Positions 18,017-26,702 of a DNA stretch of 64,000 bases are shown here, piece after piece. The notes under the pieces were generated by a model. The model was given only the letters and a program-made list of their open reading frames with translations, was not told where the DNA came from and did no database searches. This DNA is from WTKG01 sp963735005 (GTDB lineage: Bacteria; Actinomycetota; Actinomycetes; Actinomycetales; Demequinaceae), in assembly GCA_963735005.1 (NCBI GenBank), contig CAVTJA010000010.1, positions 1-64,000 on the forward strand. Direction: 5' to 3'. A program made the translations under genes and the position numbers. Within the stretch, counting starts at the first letter, position 1. Every line of letters begins with the position of its first letter.

Positions 18017-19125
18017 GGGGCCGTGCCGTCGCGCTCGGCGCGCTTCTGCGCGTACCAATCTCGCTTGCGCGCGGCGTCGCGGCGATTCGAGATCACGCCG
18101 GTAGCGGCGATCACCGCAGCGCCCGCGACGATCCACGGCACCACCGCAACCGCGCTGTCCTGTATCTGCGACATGAGCCCGGCGACACCGAACAGCAGCA
18201 TTCCGCCCAGCATCCCCGCGAAGTCGCCAACCGTGGGCTTGGGCGCGGGGGCCTTGGGCAGAAAGTTGTCGGCGGTGCGATCGTCAAACTTACCTGTCCG
18301 TTGATACGCGGGGGTCAGGGACCCGACGTCGCTGAGCAGGTACAGCCGTGCATCGAGGAAATCGGGGTCTGCGATGAAGGCATCGTCCTCTGACCGCACG
18401 GACGGACCGTCCCACGTCAGCGAGGTAACCCCTCCATCAATCGGCTCCGTGAGCCGGTTGATGACGAGCGGCGTGAAGATCGCGTGGGCGCCAGCCTTGT
18501 CCGCGCTTCGCACCGCCCACTCCCGGTTGAAGTCAGCACTCTCCATGTCGATCTCATCATCGACAACGTCGCGGACGGGGTCCAAGACGCGCATGGGGGT
18601 GGCCGTGGTCAGCGGGTACTCGGCAGATGTCGCGACAGCACAGACCGTCGTGAACCGTGCTACCTCTGGGTCCTTGTCGCTCACGAACATCACCATCGCC
18701 GGCATGCCAAACAACTGGCCCTGAGCCATCGCAACGGGTGCGTCGAGCCGCTGGTCCGAGATGTGAAAGCTCCGCACCGCGTCGGCCGCCTTGCCCGCGT
18801 CGCCCAAGAAGTCCCAACCGCGTACGCGCGCCCAATCCTCGAGGCCGCGCATGACCTGCTCGCGGGTGGCCGTCCCGCTCGCGGACGTGCCGCGCGCAAA
18901 CGAGAGGGTGGCCGCCGCGATCCCGGCGAACACGATCCCGCCGACGATCATCGCGATCCCCGCCGCGCGGTGTGGGCCCGCGAGTTGGGCTAAGCCCACC
19001 ACCACCAACGCCAATGGCACCCAAAGGAGCACCAACAAGAACACGGCAACGACCTGTAGCACCCGTCGCGCTCCGCCCATGACGCCGATGTACGGCTTCC
19101 ACGTCAGCGGTCGGTTCTTTGCCAC
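18013..19125 (-). CDS. Array membrane protein 1 (two helices, soluble core, two helices)
   Basis: 370 residues. Two N-terminal membrane helices (about 22-75) are followed by a soluble core of about 210 residues and two C-terminal helices (about 295-345), then a basic tail. The core carries the array signature: a strand near YPLTTATPMRV, then MESADFNREWAVRSAD, an Ala-rich helix, and TPLVINRL. The overall plan and the FN...V...A..L.P..I.RL pattern resemble DUF3137-type proteins as I recall them, but I cannot confirm the match. It starts MAKNRPLTW, echoed by the HW starts of members 4 and 5. It is translationally coupled to the downstream lipoprotein (17461-18016), suggesting an envelope complex. 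Confidence 0.7.
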   Translation of the reverse strand: MAKNRPLTWKPYIGVMGGARRVLQVVAVFLLVLLWVPLALVVVGLAQLAGPHRAAGIAMIVGGIVFAGIAAATLSFARGTSASGTATREQVMRGLEDWARVRGWDFLGDAGKAADAVRSFHISDQRLDAPVAMAQGQLFGMPAMVMFVSDKDPEVARFTTVCAVATSAEYPLTTATPMRVLDPVRDVVDDEIDMESADFNREWAVRSADKAGAHAIFTPLVINRLTEPIDGGVTSLTWDGPSVRSEDDAFIADPDFLDARLYLLSDVGSLTPAYQRTGKFDDRTADNFLPKAPAPKPTVGDFAGMLGGMLLFGVAGLMSQIQDSAVAVVPWIVAGAAVIAATGVISNRRDAARKRDWYAQKRAERDGTAP

Positions 19126-19255
19126 GGGGTCGTCCTTTCGAATCAGGCTTGGTGGCCTGGGATGCTCACGTAAGGCACGGCGGCATCCGAGTGCCGGGCG
19201 TTGCTCAACGCTCTTCGATCACAGTAGCGCCGGACTAGGTGACAGCGCGCGAGCA

Positions 19256-20343
19256 CTATCGCCGGAGGCGCCGCGTACGCGCCTGGCGAAGGTTGCGCGC
19301 GCGGCGCACGAAGGGCCCCACCAGGTGCGCCACCAGCTGCACCAGGGCAAGCAGTGTCGCGATTGCCACCGCGATCACGACCACCAGCGCGGCGCTCGCG
19401 GCGTCGGCCAGGCGCGCGATGAACGACGCCACGCCCGTGATCGCGCCGAGCGCCGCCCACGGCCCGACGCGCACCGCGCGGCGCGAGCCGCGCTTGGCCA
19501 ACGCCGGCGTGGATGACGGCGAGCCCTGTAGTTGGCCGTCGGCGCGCAGGAACCCCGGCACCAGGTTCGCAATGTCCACGAGCAGCTCGACCCGCCGCGT
19601 GAGTTCCTTCACGTCAGTCACCGCGCCGCGCATCACCGCGACCAGCGTCGCGCCCTGAGCCGCGACCTCCGCACCCCTGGCGTCCGGCTGTAGCAGCCGC
19701 TCGATCACCCGTGGGTACAGCAGCGCGTGGGCCGTGCCCGGCTGGTCCGAGCCGACGTGCCACGCGGCGTTAAACTCCGCCGACTCGGTGTCAAGCGTGT
19801 GAGCGCAACTCGCGCCCGGCAACGCGCCGTCGCGCCTGGGCGAGATCACGGTCACGGGAAAGTTCGCGTTACCGGTGACCGCCACGTACGTGAAGAACGC
19901 CACCTCCGGGCGGAACGGGTCCAAGCCCGTGTCCACGCGATACCACTGGACCGCGACGCCTTGGCCGCGCACCACGGACTCGTAGCCCGCGATGGCGCTG
20001 TGCTTGCCCTCAAGCGTGAACGGGATCACCGACACGTTGGCGGAGCGCTCGAGCGACGGAATCTCCAGCATGGATGGCTCGCCGTAACTGTTCGCCAGGT
20101 CCGATTTCGCCCGCGCAATGCCCGCGCGCCTGCGCTCGGCCCATCGCGCCGCCGCCCGGTTCAGCGCGAACGCCGCGCCGACGCCCACGACGAACGCGAA
20201 AGCCACGGCGGCTAGGGCCGTGGACACTTCCTGCGCACCCCAGGTCACGATCGCCGCGGGCACCCCCGCGATCACACGGCGGCGACATAGAGCCACGGAC
20301 CGGAGTACTCGACGACCGCCTCAACCAACTCGCGCAGTCTCAT
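19256..20343 (-). pseudogene. Array membrane protein 2, possible frameshift near its start
   Basis: The open frame 20296-19256 gives 346 residues with one clear N-terminal helix (VSTALAAVAFAFVVGVGAAF). It has the array core (NFPVTVISPRR, TESAEFNAAWHVGSDQPG, HALLYPRVIERLL) and two C-terminal helices. A better start lies at ATG 20343 (MRLRELVEAVVEYSGPW), which reaches a stop near 20275. Removing a duplicated CA pair there (20272-20276) joins YVAAV to IAGVPAAIV and restores the usual two-helix N-terminus. The core is well conserved, so the gene was under selection until recently. No known domain hit beyond the array family. Confidence 0.65.
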
Positions 20344-20439
20344 GCCGCCCAGCGTATCGCCGACGCGCCGCTACGCAGCCGGCCAACCTGCCAGGCGGCC
20401 GACGAGACCGCGCGGGCTCCTGACTCGGGCTCCCGTCAA

Positions 20440-21591
20440 CTACATTGAGGCAAGGCCCGTCCAGTTCGCTTCGCGGCTGCGGCGTGCTGCGCGGGACCAG
20501 CTCACCGCTGCGGTGACGAGGATGACCGCGACGCCAACCCCCAGCAGAAACGCCGACGCACCGTCTGCGCCCGTCCGCGCAAGCCATGCCGCCGCCAGGG
20601 AGACCAGCCCGACGCCGTAGCCGATAAGTGCCGCCCGGCCGATAGGCCGTCCCGGGTGAGCCGCGGCCGCCGCGTCCCCCAGCGTCGGCTCGGGTGCCGG
20701 CAGGCCCTGGTCCCGCATGAAGCCAGGCATCACGTGCGCCACGTCCGTCACCACGTCGAGCCGCTGCTTGAACGCGTCGGTGTCCTCCCGGTAGCCGGGT
20801 TCGACGGTGAGGATGCTGTTGCCGTCGAGCGTGAACTCGATGCCCTCGGCGTCGGGCTTCATGAGCCTGTCGAGCACGGGCGGCTGGAGGGCCTCAAGGG
20901 CTCGCTCGGGCCGAGTGCTCAACACCGTCCACCGCCGGTCGAACGCCGCGTTCCCCGTCGCCAGCTCGCGCAAGCGCGTGCGCTCGATGACGGCGCCTAG
21001 CCCCTCGCGGGGCCGGATCACGGTCAACGGGAACTTGGCGTTTCCCGACGCGGCGACGATGGTGTGGGCGACGTCTTCGCGGTATTGCGTGTCGGCGAAG
21101 CGCAGCGAGTAGTGCTCCACGGCGACCTCGACGTCGCGATACGAGCCCACCGCAAGAATCTCCCCGTGATGCAGCGCGTCCGCGACGAACGGCACGCCCT
21201 TGCCGCGGATGGAGGTGCGCAGGATCTTGTCCATGCTGCGCAAGAACCGGTGGTGAGGCGTGTCAGGCGCCTTGGGGTTGAGGAAAGGCGCGCGGCGTCG
21301 CATGGGCTTGATGCCGATGCTCTGCGCCCACGGCACAAAGCGCTGCATGCGCGCGTACCTGCGCGCCGCCTTCAACTCTGCCGACATGAAGAGCGTGGCA
21401 ACGCAGAGACCGATGCCGATGGCCATGGCCATCCCCACGTATCCAAGGATCGCGTCCGAGTCGGACGAGACGGCGTTGCCGATCGCTATCCCCACGAATA
21501 CGGACGCGATGAGCACGGCGCTGAAGGACATCACCGCGCCGAGGCCGCCCCTCGTCCGCGTGATGTGCTGCGCAGACCGGCGTGATTCCAC
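20440..21591 (-). CDS. Array membrane protein 3
   Basis: 383 residues from GTG 21591, which has GAGGAG 8 bases upstream; an in-frame start at 21621 lacks one. Two N-terminal helices (LIASVFVGIAIGNAV, YVGMAMAIGIGLCVATLFM) are followed by a longer soluble part. It has the array core (KFPLTVIRPREG, GNAAFDRRWTVLSTRP, LEALQPPVLDRLM, then TLDGNSILTV) and two C-terminal helices. The DGNSI(L/I)(L/T) strand is shared with members 4 and 5. It is one of the complete members with no frame break. The stop lies close to a 17-base match to the pepN end, too short to interpret. Confidence 0.72.
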   Translation of the reverse strand: MESRRSAQHITRTRGGLGAVMSFSAVLIASVFVGIAIGNAVSSDSDAILGYVGMAMAIGIGLCVATLFMSAELKAARRYARMQRFVPWAQSIGIKPMRRRAPFLNPKAPDTPHHRFLRSMDKILRTSIRGKGVPFVADALHHGEILAVGSYRDVEVAVEHYSLRFADTQYREDVAHTIVAASGNAKFPLTVIRPREGLGAVIERTRLRELATGNAAFDRRWTVLSTRPERALEALQPPVLDRLMKPDAEGIEFTLDGNSILTVEPGYREDTDAFKQRLDVVTDVAHVMPGFMRDQGLPAPEPTLGDAAAAAHPGRPIGRAALIGYGVGLVSLAAAWLARTGADGASAFLLGVGVAVILVTAAVSWSRAARRSREANWTGLASM

Positions 21592-21671
21592 AGTCGCTCT
21601 CCTCGTTGGTAGTCGCCCCACGCTAGCCGACGAGGCGCTTGTGAGCCCCAGGGTGCGCCGCGCACTCCTGC

Positions 21672-22136
21672 TTAGGGCTGCGGCGCCTCGTCACGCGGCG
21701 GGAAGGACCCCGGAACGCGCCCGGCAGCGAGGTTGCCGACCACCCCGAGTATCAGGACTCCGCCACCCAGCATCGTCGCGAAGAACGCCTGCCCGGAGAG
21801 CAGCATCACCAGCACCGTCAGCCCCGCGACGATTCCCGCGTGCCTCAGCAGGCTGGCGCGCCGCCCCAAGTGGGCGTACCGGTGATCCACCCACCAGTAG
21901 ACGGCGACCAGGTACACAAACGTCAGCACGAACGACCCGAGCGCGCCCGCAAACATGAGCGTCGGCAGATCCCCGTGCGTACCCCCGTCTTCCATATTTG
22001 CTGAGATGAAAATCGTCACGATCGCGACCGCGAGCGCGGTGAAGAACAGCGCCAGGGTGCGCAAGGCGGTCACCGCGGGGCGCCTACGCCATTCACCCGG
22101 GCCAAGCTCGTCAACTTCAGGATTGGACTGCGTCAT
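21672..22136 (-). CDS. Four-helix membrane protein (WVDH motif), copy a
   Basis: 154 residues; ATG 22136 follows GGGAGGG. Four membrane helices are visible. Helix 2 ends in YLVAVYWWVDHRYA, and the third follows after LGRRASLLRHAGIVAG. The neighbour at 22166 shares the same pattern (YLVAVFWWVDHK), so the two are paralogues. The two proteins at 31.4-32.9 kb have an Asp-His at the equivalent place. No enzyme or transporter family is recognised. The gene sits inside the array and in the same direction, so it is probably a component of the same membrane assembly. Confidence 0.68.
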   Translation of the reverse strand: MTQSNPEVDELGPGEWRRRPAVTALRTLALFFTALAVAIVTIFISANMEDGGTHGDLPTLMFAGALGSFVLTFVYLVAVYWWVDHRYAHLGRRASLLRHAGIVAGLTVLVMLLSGQAFFATMLGGGVLILGVVGNLAAGRVPGSFPPRDEAPQP

Positions 22137-22165
22137 TGGGCCCTCCCAGCCGTTCGTTGCTCACG

Positions 22166-22723
22166 CTAGCCTTCCGCGTCGCGTTTCGCGCGGCGAGCGA
22201 TGTTTGCCTCGTGCGCACGTCGAGCGCGCTTGTCGCGCTCGGGCTCAAACGAATCGCCCTTCTCCCTTGCGATCCACAGACCCATGGCAAGCATCAAGGC
22301 CACCATGAGGCCCAGCCAGACCCAGTTGATCGCGGCATCAAGGAAGCCCGGGTAGCTTGGCTGGCGCGATGCGATCCATGCTGCGACGATCGCGGCGAGC
22401 ACGGTCGAACCCGCGATGATTGCCATATGCGCGCGGAACACGGCCAGGCCGCCTCGGACGGCGAGCTTGTGGTCAACCCACCAGAACACTGCCACCAGGT
22501 ACACAAGTGCGACCCCGAACGCCACGGGCGTCCCGCGCCACACGAGTACGGCGAGTTCGCTGGGGTTCTGCTCACCCACCGCGCCTAGCGCCTCGAACAT
22601 CGCCAACAACGCCATGCCGACGCAGGCGGCAAGGACCCTCAGCGCCCTGTTCATGGTCACCTCGCGCCGCCGCTGCCACGGCACGTCAGGGTCGTCGGCG
22701 GGGAACGACTTAAACTGCCTCAT
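22166..22723 (-). CDS. Four-helix membrane protein (WVDH motif), copy b
   Basis: 185 residues. Four membrane helices lie between residues 28 and 150, with YLVAVFWWVDHKLAVRGG at the second, followed by a charged C-terminal tail (REKGDSFEPERDKRARRAHE). It is a paralogue of 21672-22136, lying 30 bases upstream. The start at 22723 has only a weak ribosome-binding site; an internal ATG (MNRALRVLAA, 22654) is a possible alternative that removes a polar N-terminus. Function unknown. Confidence 0.65.
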   Translation of the reverse strand: MRQFKSFPADDPDVPWQRRREVTMNRALRVLAACVGMALLAMFEALGAVGEQNPSELAVLVWRGTPVAFGVALVYLVAVFWWVDHKLAVRGGLAVFRAHMAIIAGSTVLAAIVAAWIASRQPSYPGFLDAAINWVWLGLMVALMLAMGLWIAREKGDSFEPERDKRARRAHEANIARRAKRDAEG

Positions 22724-22738
22724 GCGCCCGCCCCGCTG

Positions 22739-23803
22739 CTAGTCAAGGTTCTCCGTGTAATAGGCGCGCTCCGTGGCTTCCTTCGCCGCGCGGTAGCGGC
22801 GGCTCCACTTGACGTTGTAGATCACGGAAAGCACGAGGCCAGGCACCACGAACCACAGCCCGATTCGCCACGCCCCGTTGAGCGCCAGGAACACGCCAGG
22901 AACCAGCAGCCCCGCCGTGGCGAGCCCCAACGCTATCTCGCCCTTGAAACGCGCAGGCCGAATCTCCGCCTTGCGCCGCAACTGAGCAGCGCCCCGCGGC
23001 TCCACCTGGTGGAAGCCAAGCACCAGCTCTGCGAGGTCCCCCAGCAGTTCGAGGTGGGCGTCAAGGTTGGCGGAGTCCCCCATCAGCCCCTTCTGCGTGA
23101 GGATGATCGAATTGCCGTCCCATGCGATGGCAGTGGGCAGGTCCGACGCGAGCAGCCGCTCGATGACGCGCGGTTGCAGCACAGCGTGGGCGGTCTCCAC
23201 GTCCTTGGCGATCACGCGGTACTTCTTGTTGAAGGCGTGGCTCTCGACAAGCACGTCCTTACCCATCGCCGCCGCGACCTCGTGATGCCCGCGCTGCGGC
23301 ACGATCGTCACCGGCGGGTACTTGGACTTGGTGTGCGCGGCGAGCACCGTCTGGATGAAGGGCGGGTCGTCGCCCTTGACGTTGGTGGTCGTAAACCCGA
23401 TGAGCATCGTCGATACCGTCGCGCCGCCAATCGTGCCCTGCGCGGCGTGGGTGATGGGGCGGGAAGCCGTGCCGATGGGCATGCGGGACGTGGGCAGCGT
23501 GAACTCCTGGGGACTGTCGACGAACGTCATGCCCTTGCTGAGCGCCCACTCCCCCCAGGCCTGATACACCTGGGCAATCGGGTAGCTGGGCGAGCGTCGA
23601 GTCGCCCACCTCAACCCGAAGTACACCATCGCCGCGCCGATCAGCAGGGCGAAAGCGCTGGACCCCAGGTTTCGCTGCAGCAAGAACACCCCGCTGCTGA
23701 TCAAGGTCATGAACCCCATAATGGTGAGCGCGATCGCCAGGAGGCGGTCGTTCAGCGATGTCTCCGAGAACGACGTCCAGTGCATCTTGCGAGCGGCGGC
23801 CAT
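22739..23803 (-). CDS. Array membrane protein 4
   Basis: 354 residues from ATG 23803, with an AAGGA site upstream. It starts MAAARKMHWTSFSET, almost the same as member 5 (MAQERAMHWTAESET). Two N-terminal helices (LAIALTIMGFMTLISSGVFL, FALLIGAAMVYFGLRW) are followed by the core with KYPPVTIVPQRG, VESHAFNKKYRVIAKD, HAVLQPRVIERLL and AWDGNSIILTQKG. Then LVLGFHQVEP and two C-terminal helices precede a tail ending YYTENLD. Members 4 and 5 are close sisters and probably the most recent duplication. The family is membrane-bound with the core on one face; the face and the partner are unknown. Confidence 0.72.
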   Translation of the reverse strand: MAAARKMHWTSFSETSLNDRLLAIALTIMGFMTLISSGVFLLQRNLGSSAFALLIGAAMVYFGLRWATRRSPSYPIAQVYQAWGEWALSKGMTFVDSPQEFTLPTSRMPIGTASRPITHAAQGTIGGATVSTMLIGFTTTNVKGDDPPFIQTVLAAHTKSKYPPVTIVPQRGHHEVAAAMGKDVLVESHAFNKKYRVIAKDVETAHAVLQPRVIERLLASDLPTAIAWDGNSIILTQKGLMGDSANLDAHLELLGDLAELVLGFHQVEPRGAAQLRRKAEIRPARFKGEIALGLATAGLLVPGVFLALNGAWRIGLWFVVPGLVLSVIYNVKWSRRYRAAKEATERAYYTENLD

Positions 23804-23855
23804 CGGCCCATCCTTCCCTACGTGTGGGGCGTCGGCGAGCCGACGCGGGACGCGG

Positions 23856-24919
23856 CTACTTGAGGTTGTCTGTGTAGTACGAGCGATCGGCGTCTTCCTT
23901 CGCCTCGCCGTAGCGGCGGGTCCAGATGACGTTGTAGATGACGGTCATAATCAGCCCGGGACGAGCGACCAGATCCCGAACCGCCACTCCCCGAACAGCG
24001 TCGGGAAGATGCCGAGTGGCCAGCGCAGCCCATCCGCCACGCTCACGAACATCTCCGCCTTCACCGGCTTGGGCCGGATCCGCACGGCACGACGCAGGTG
24101 GGACGCCCCCGCCGGCTCCACCTGGTGGAAGCCCAGCACCATGTCGGCGAGGTCAGCGAGCAGCGCCAGGTGCGCGTCGAGATTCGCGGCGTCGCCCATC
24201 AGTCCCGTCTGCTTGAGGATGATCGAGTTGCCGTCCCAGGTCACGCTTGTGTCAGTTCCCCATTGCAGCAGGCGCTCGATCACGCGCGGCTGCAATACTG
24301 CGTGCGCCGTCTGCTTATCTTGTGCGATCACCCGGTAGCGCCTGTTGAAGTCGTCGCTCTCGACGAGCACGTCCTTGCCCATCGCGGCGGCGGCGCTGTG
24401 GACGCCCTTCTGCGGCACGATCGTCACCGGCGGGTACTTGGACTTTGTGTGGGCGGCGAGGACAGTCTCGATGAATGGCGCGTGCTCGCCCTTCACGTTG
24501 GTGGTCGTGAAGCCGAGCAACAGCGTCACCACCGTGTGGCCGTCGATCTGGCCCCGCGCCGCGTGAGTGATCGGTTGCCCGAAGCCGCCTACCTGCACCT
24601 TGGTCGTGGGCAGCGTCAGCGACGCAGGCGCGTCGACAAAGTTGAGACCGTGCGCGACCGCCCACGCGCCCCACGCCTGGTAAACCTCGGTGATGGAGTA
24701 GCTACGGACCCTGCCGCCGATCTTCCAGACACCAAACGCGACAAGCGCGAGGCCAAGCACGAGCATCGCGATGGTGAAACCCCACCCCTGTTCAGCCCTC
24801 TTCGCAAACCCAAGGACGCCCACGCCCACGCCCACGACGCCGACCAGCCCCGCGAACCACTGGTCAAACGTCGTCGTCTCGGACTCTGCGGTCCAGTGCA
24901 TCGCTCGTTCCTGTGCCAT
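23856..24919 (-). pseudogene. Array membrane protein 5, frameshifted near its C-terminus
   Basis: ATG 24919 has GGAAGGA upstream. The product parallels member 4 along its whole length: two helices, the core (KYPPVTIVPQKG, VESDDFNRRYRVIAQDKQ, HAVLQPRVIERLL, TWDGNSIILKQTG), VLGFHQVEP and the C-terminal helices. The frame stops early at 23951. Beyond it, in the next frame, the expected tail is present (LIMTVIYNVIWTRRYGEAK, ending YYTDNLK) and stops at 23856. A one-base loss near 23957, in a CCCGGG context, explains this. A corrected gene would give 353 residues, the same length as member 4. Confidence 0.7.
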
Positions 24920-25011
24920 GCGCCCATCCTTCCCTATCACCGCTTGCGCCGCGTGGGCGTGCGCTCGTGCGAACCTGCCGCTATGGTCCAAGAGACCCAG
25001 AAGGAGACCCC

Positions 25012-25527
25012 GTGAACGCCACGCCCGAGCCCACCGTTCCTACCACTCCGCTCGTGACCCCCATCGACTACGTCGTGGGCATGACGGGCCGCCCGCAGAC
25101 GGGCACCCTCGTCTACGACGGCAAGGGTCGAGTGGTGCTCGCGGACGACGCGGGCGAACCGGTCTTCGAGAAGCCGCTGGGCGAGATCGGCAAGGTGCGC
25201 CGCGCCGAGTGGGCGATCTACGTCAAGATCGACGGCAAGACCATCACGCTGATGTTCGGCGACTACAAGAAGTACGCCCTCACCAACGCGGTGCTCAATG
25301 CGCCCCTCGGTTCGGATCTTGGCCAGCTCGTTGGCACGCTCGCCGGGATGAAGTTGTCTACGGACTGGAACCGCCAGGCCGGGCAGGACGACTGGTGGGA
25401 CCTGCTCACCGCCCACAACGCCGCGGGCATCGACGCGTCACCCGCCAACGCCCCCAAGTTCGCCCTGATCCTGTCGCGGGCGATCCTCGTCGTGTTCACG
25501 ATCTACTACTTCGTCGTGGTTGCCTAG
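25012..25527 (+). CDS. Tail-anchored protein with a PH/GRAM-like domain
   Basis: 171 residues from GTG 25012, which has AAGGAG at good spacing. The N-terminal beta-rich part (GTLVYDGKGRVVLADDAGE, EWAIYVKIDGKTITLMFGDY) reads like a bacterial PH- or GRAM-like barrel. A helical middle follows, then a single membrane helix at the very C-terminus (LILSRAILVVFTIYYFVVVA), making it a tail-anchored protein facing the cytoplasm. It is the only plus-strand gene in the array region and is divergent from array member 5, so the two may share a control region of 90 bases. PH/GRAM identity is inferred from strand pattern only. Confidence 0.6.
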   Translation: MNATPEPTVPTTPLVTPIDYVVGMTGRPQTGTLVYDGKGRVVLADDAGEPVFEKPLGEIGKVRRAEWAIYVKIDGKTITLMFGDYKKYALTNAVLNAPLGSDLGQLVGTLAGMKLSTDWNRQAGQDDWWDLLTAHNAAGIDASPANAPKFALILSRAILVVFTIYYFVVVA

Positions 25528-25554
25528 AAAAGCTTGCCTTCGGCCCATCCTGCC

Positions 25555-25779
25555 CTATCGACGCGCGACGCGGCGGACGGCGTCGCCCCACGCCACCGCC
25601 GCAAGGCTGAGCAGCGCGGGTACGCCAAAGGCGAGCAGTGGCAGCCAAACGAAGGTCGCAAACATCATCGCGGGGACAAGGTTCGCCTCGACGTCGTACT
25701 GATTGCCGCGTGACACCCACGCCAGCACCGCCCAGAGCCCGGCGGCGAAGATCGCGGCGCTCAGCAACGTGGCAGTCAC
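25555..25779 (-). CDS. Alternative reading: separate 74-residue two-helix membrane protein
   Basis: GTG 25779 overlaps a TGA in the preceding frame by the usual GTGA. If the break near 25830 is real rather than an error, the C-terminal helices of array member 6 are made as a separate 74-residue peptide with two membrane helices and a basic tail (DAVRRVARR). I favour the fused reading because the other five members carry these helices in one chain. Confidence 0.35.
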   Translation of the reverse strand: MTATLLSAAIFAAGLWAVLAWVSRGNQYDVEANLVPAMMFATFVWLPLLAFGVPALLSLAAVAWGDAVRRVARR

Positions 25780-26608
25780 TCGGGCCGGGAGTCGCCGCCA
25801 CGCGGACTCCCGCGCGGCGCGGCGCGGCGTGCGCGCGCCGTGCGCAGGACGCTCGCCCGCAGGCGGCTCCGGCGCGACGCCGCACGTCTGGCCGCAGCGC
25901 CCATGAGGTCGTCGTCGCCTCCCTTGCCCTTGCGCCGCCCCACCACTACCGCGCCCGGAACCAGTGACCACAGCGTATGGAGGTCTCGATCAAGAACTGG
26001 AGTGCCACGGGAGTGAGCACCCGGTAGCTCGCGCCCACGTCCGTGCCGAACGCGCGCCACCGCGCGTTGAATGCCGCGCTCTCGACATCGACATCGCGGA
26101 AGCCCGCGAGCTGGATCAGCCGCGACAGCCCGCGCTGCGGCCACACCTGTGTAAACGACGCCGCAAACGTCGTGGGCGCCACCGCCACCGCGTAGGTGCG
26201 CGGCGTCTTGGCTGCCCATGTGTGCTGCGTGACCGTCAGCTCGACAAGTTCGGTGTCTCCCGCCTCAGCCACACCGCTGCGGAAGTCCTGGTCGCCATGT
26301 TGGTCGAACGGGAACGCTCGCGCGTCAACGGTGACCGGCTCTCCGTAGAGCAGGCCCGTGCGCCTGAAGTCGAGCACCAACGGCGCGATCACGCGGTACG
26401 CGATCACCGCCACCACCGCCGCGATAGACCCAGCGACCCACGAGACCGTCACGTCGACGCCCTGGATCAGCGACTGCAGCGCCGTGACTACCAGCACCGG
26501 GGCGACGAGCAGCACAAGCACCAGGCCGGTGATCCCCAGCACGCGCGGGGTGCTTGACCGGCGGCCCGCGCGGCGCGAGCCATGCTTCGAGTAGGGGTGG
26601 TCGCTCAC
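25555..26608 (-). pseudogene. Array membrane protein 6, two frame breaks
   Basis: From GTG 26608: two N-terminal helices (VLGITGLVLVLLVAPVLVV; SWVAGSIAAVVAVIAY) and the core with QVWPQRGLSRLIQLAGF, VESAAFNARWRAFGTDVG and LTPVALQFLIE. The first break, near 25985, separates LIE from DLHTLWSLVPGAVVV. The second, near 25830, separates a basic stretch from ESAWRRLPARVTATLL and the last two helices (ATLLSAAIFAAGLWAVLAW; FVWLPLLAFGVPALL). Joined, it has the same plan as members 1-5, though the core is the most divergent. The start is uncertain because no good ribosome-binding site precedes 26608 and the frame is open further upstream. Confidence 0.6.
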
Positions 26609-26702
26609 GCGTCGGGCCCGCGACTCGTTGAGTGCGGCGATGAGGCCGCGGGCCGTGTTCGCGGCTGCCTTGGCGGCGGGCGGCGGCTTTCCCGCGAGGC
26701 TG

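Noticed and set aside
20386..20405. Possible third pepN 3' remnant (17-base match to the last codons)
   Set aside because: Too short, no flanking similarity and no stop; may be chance in G+C-rich DNA.
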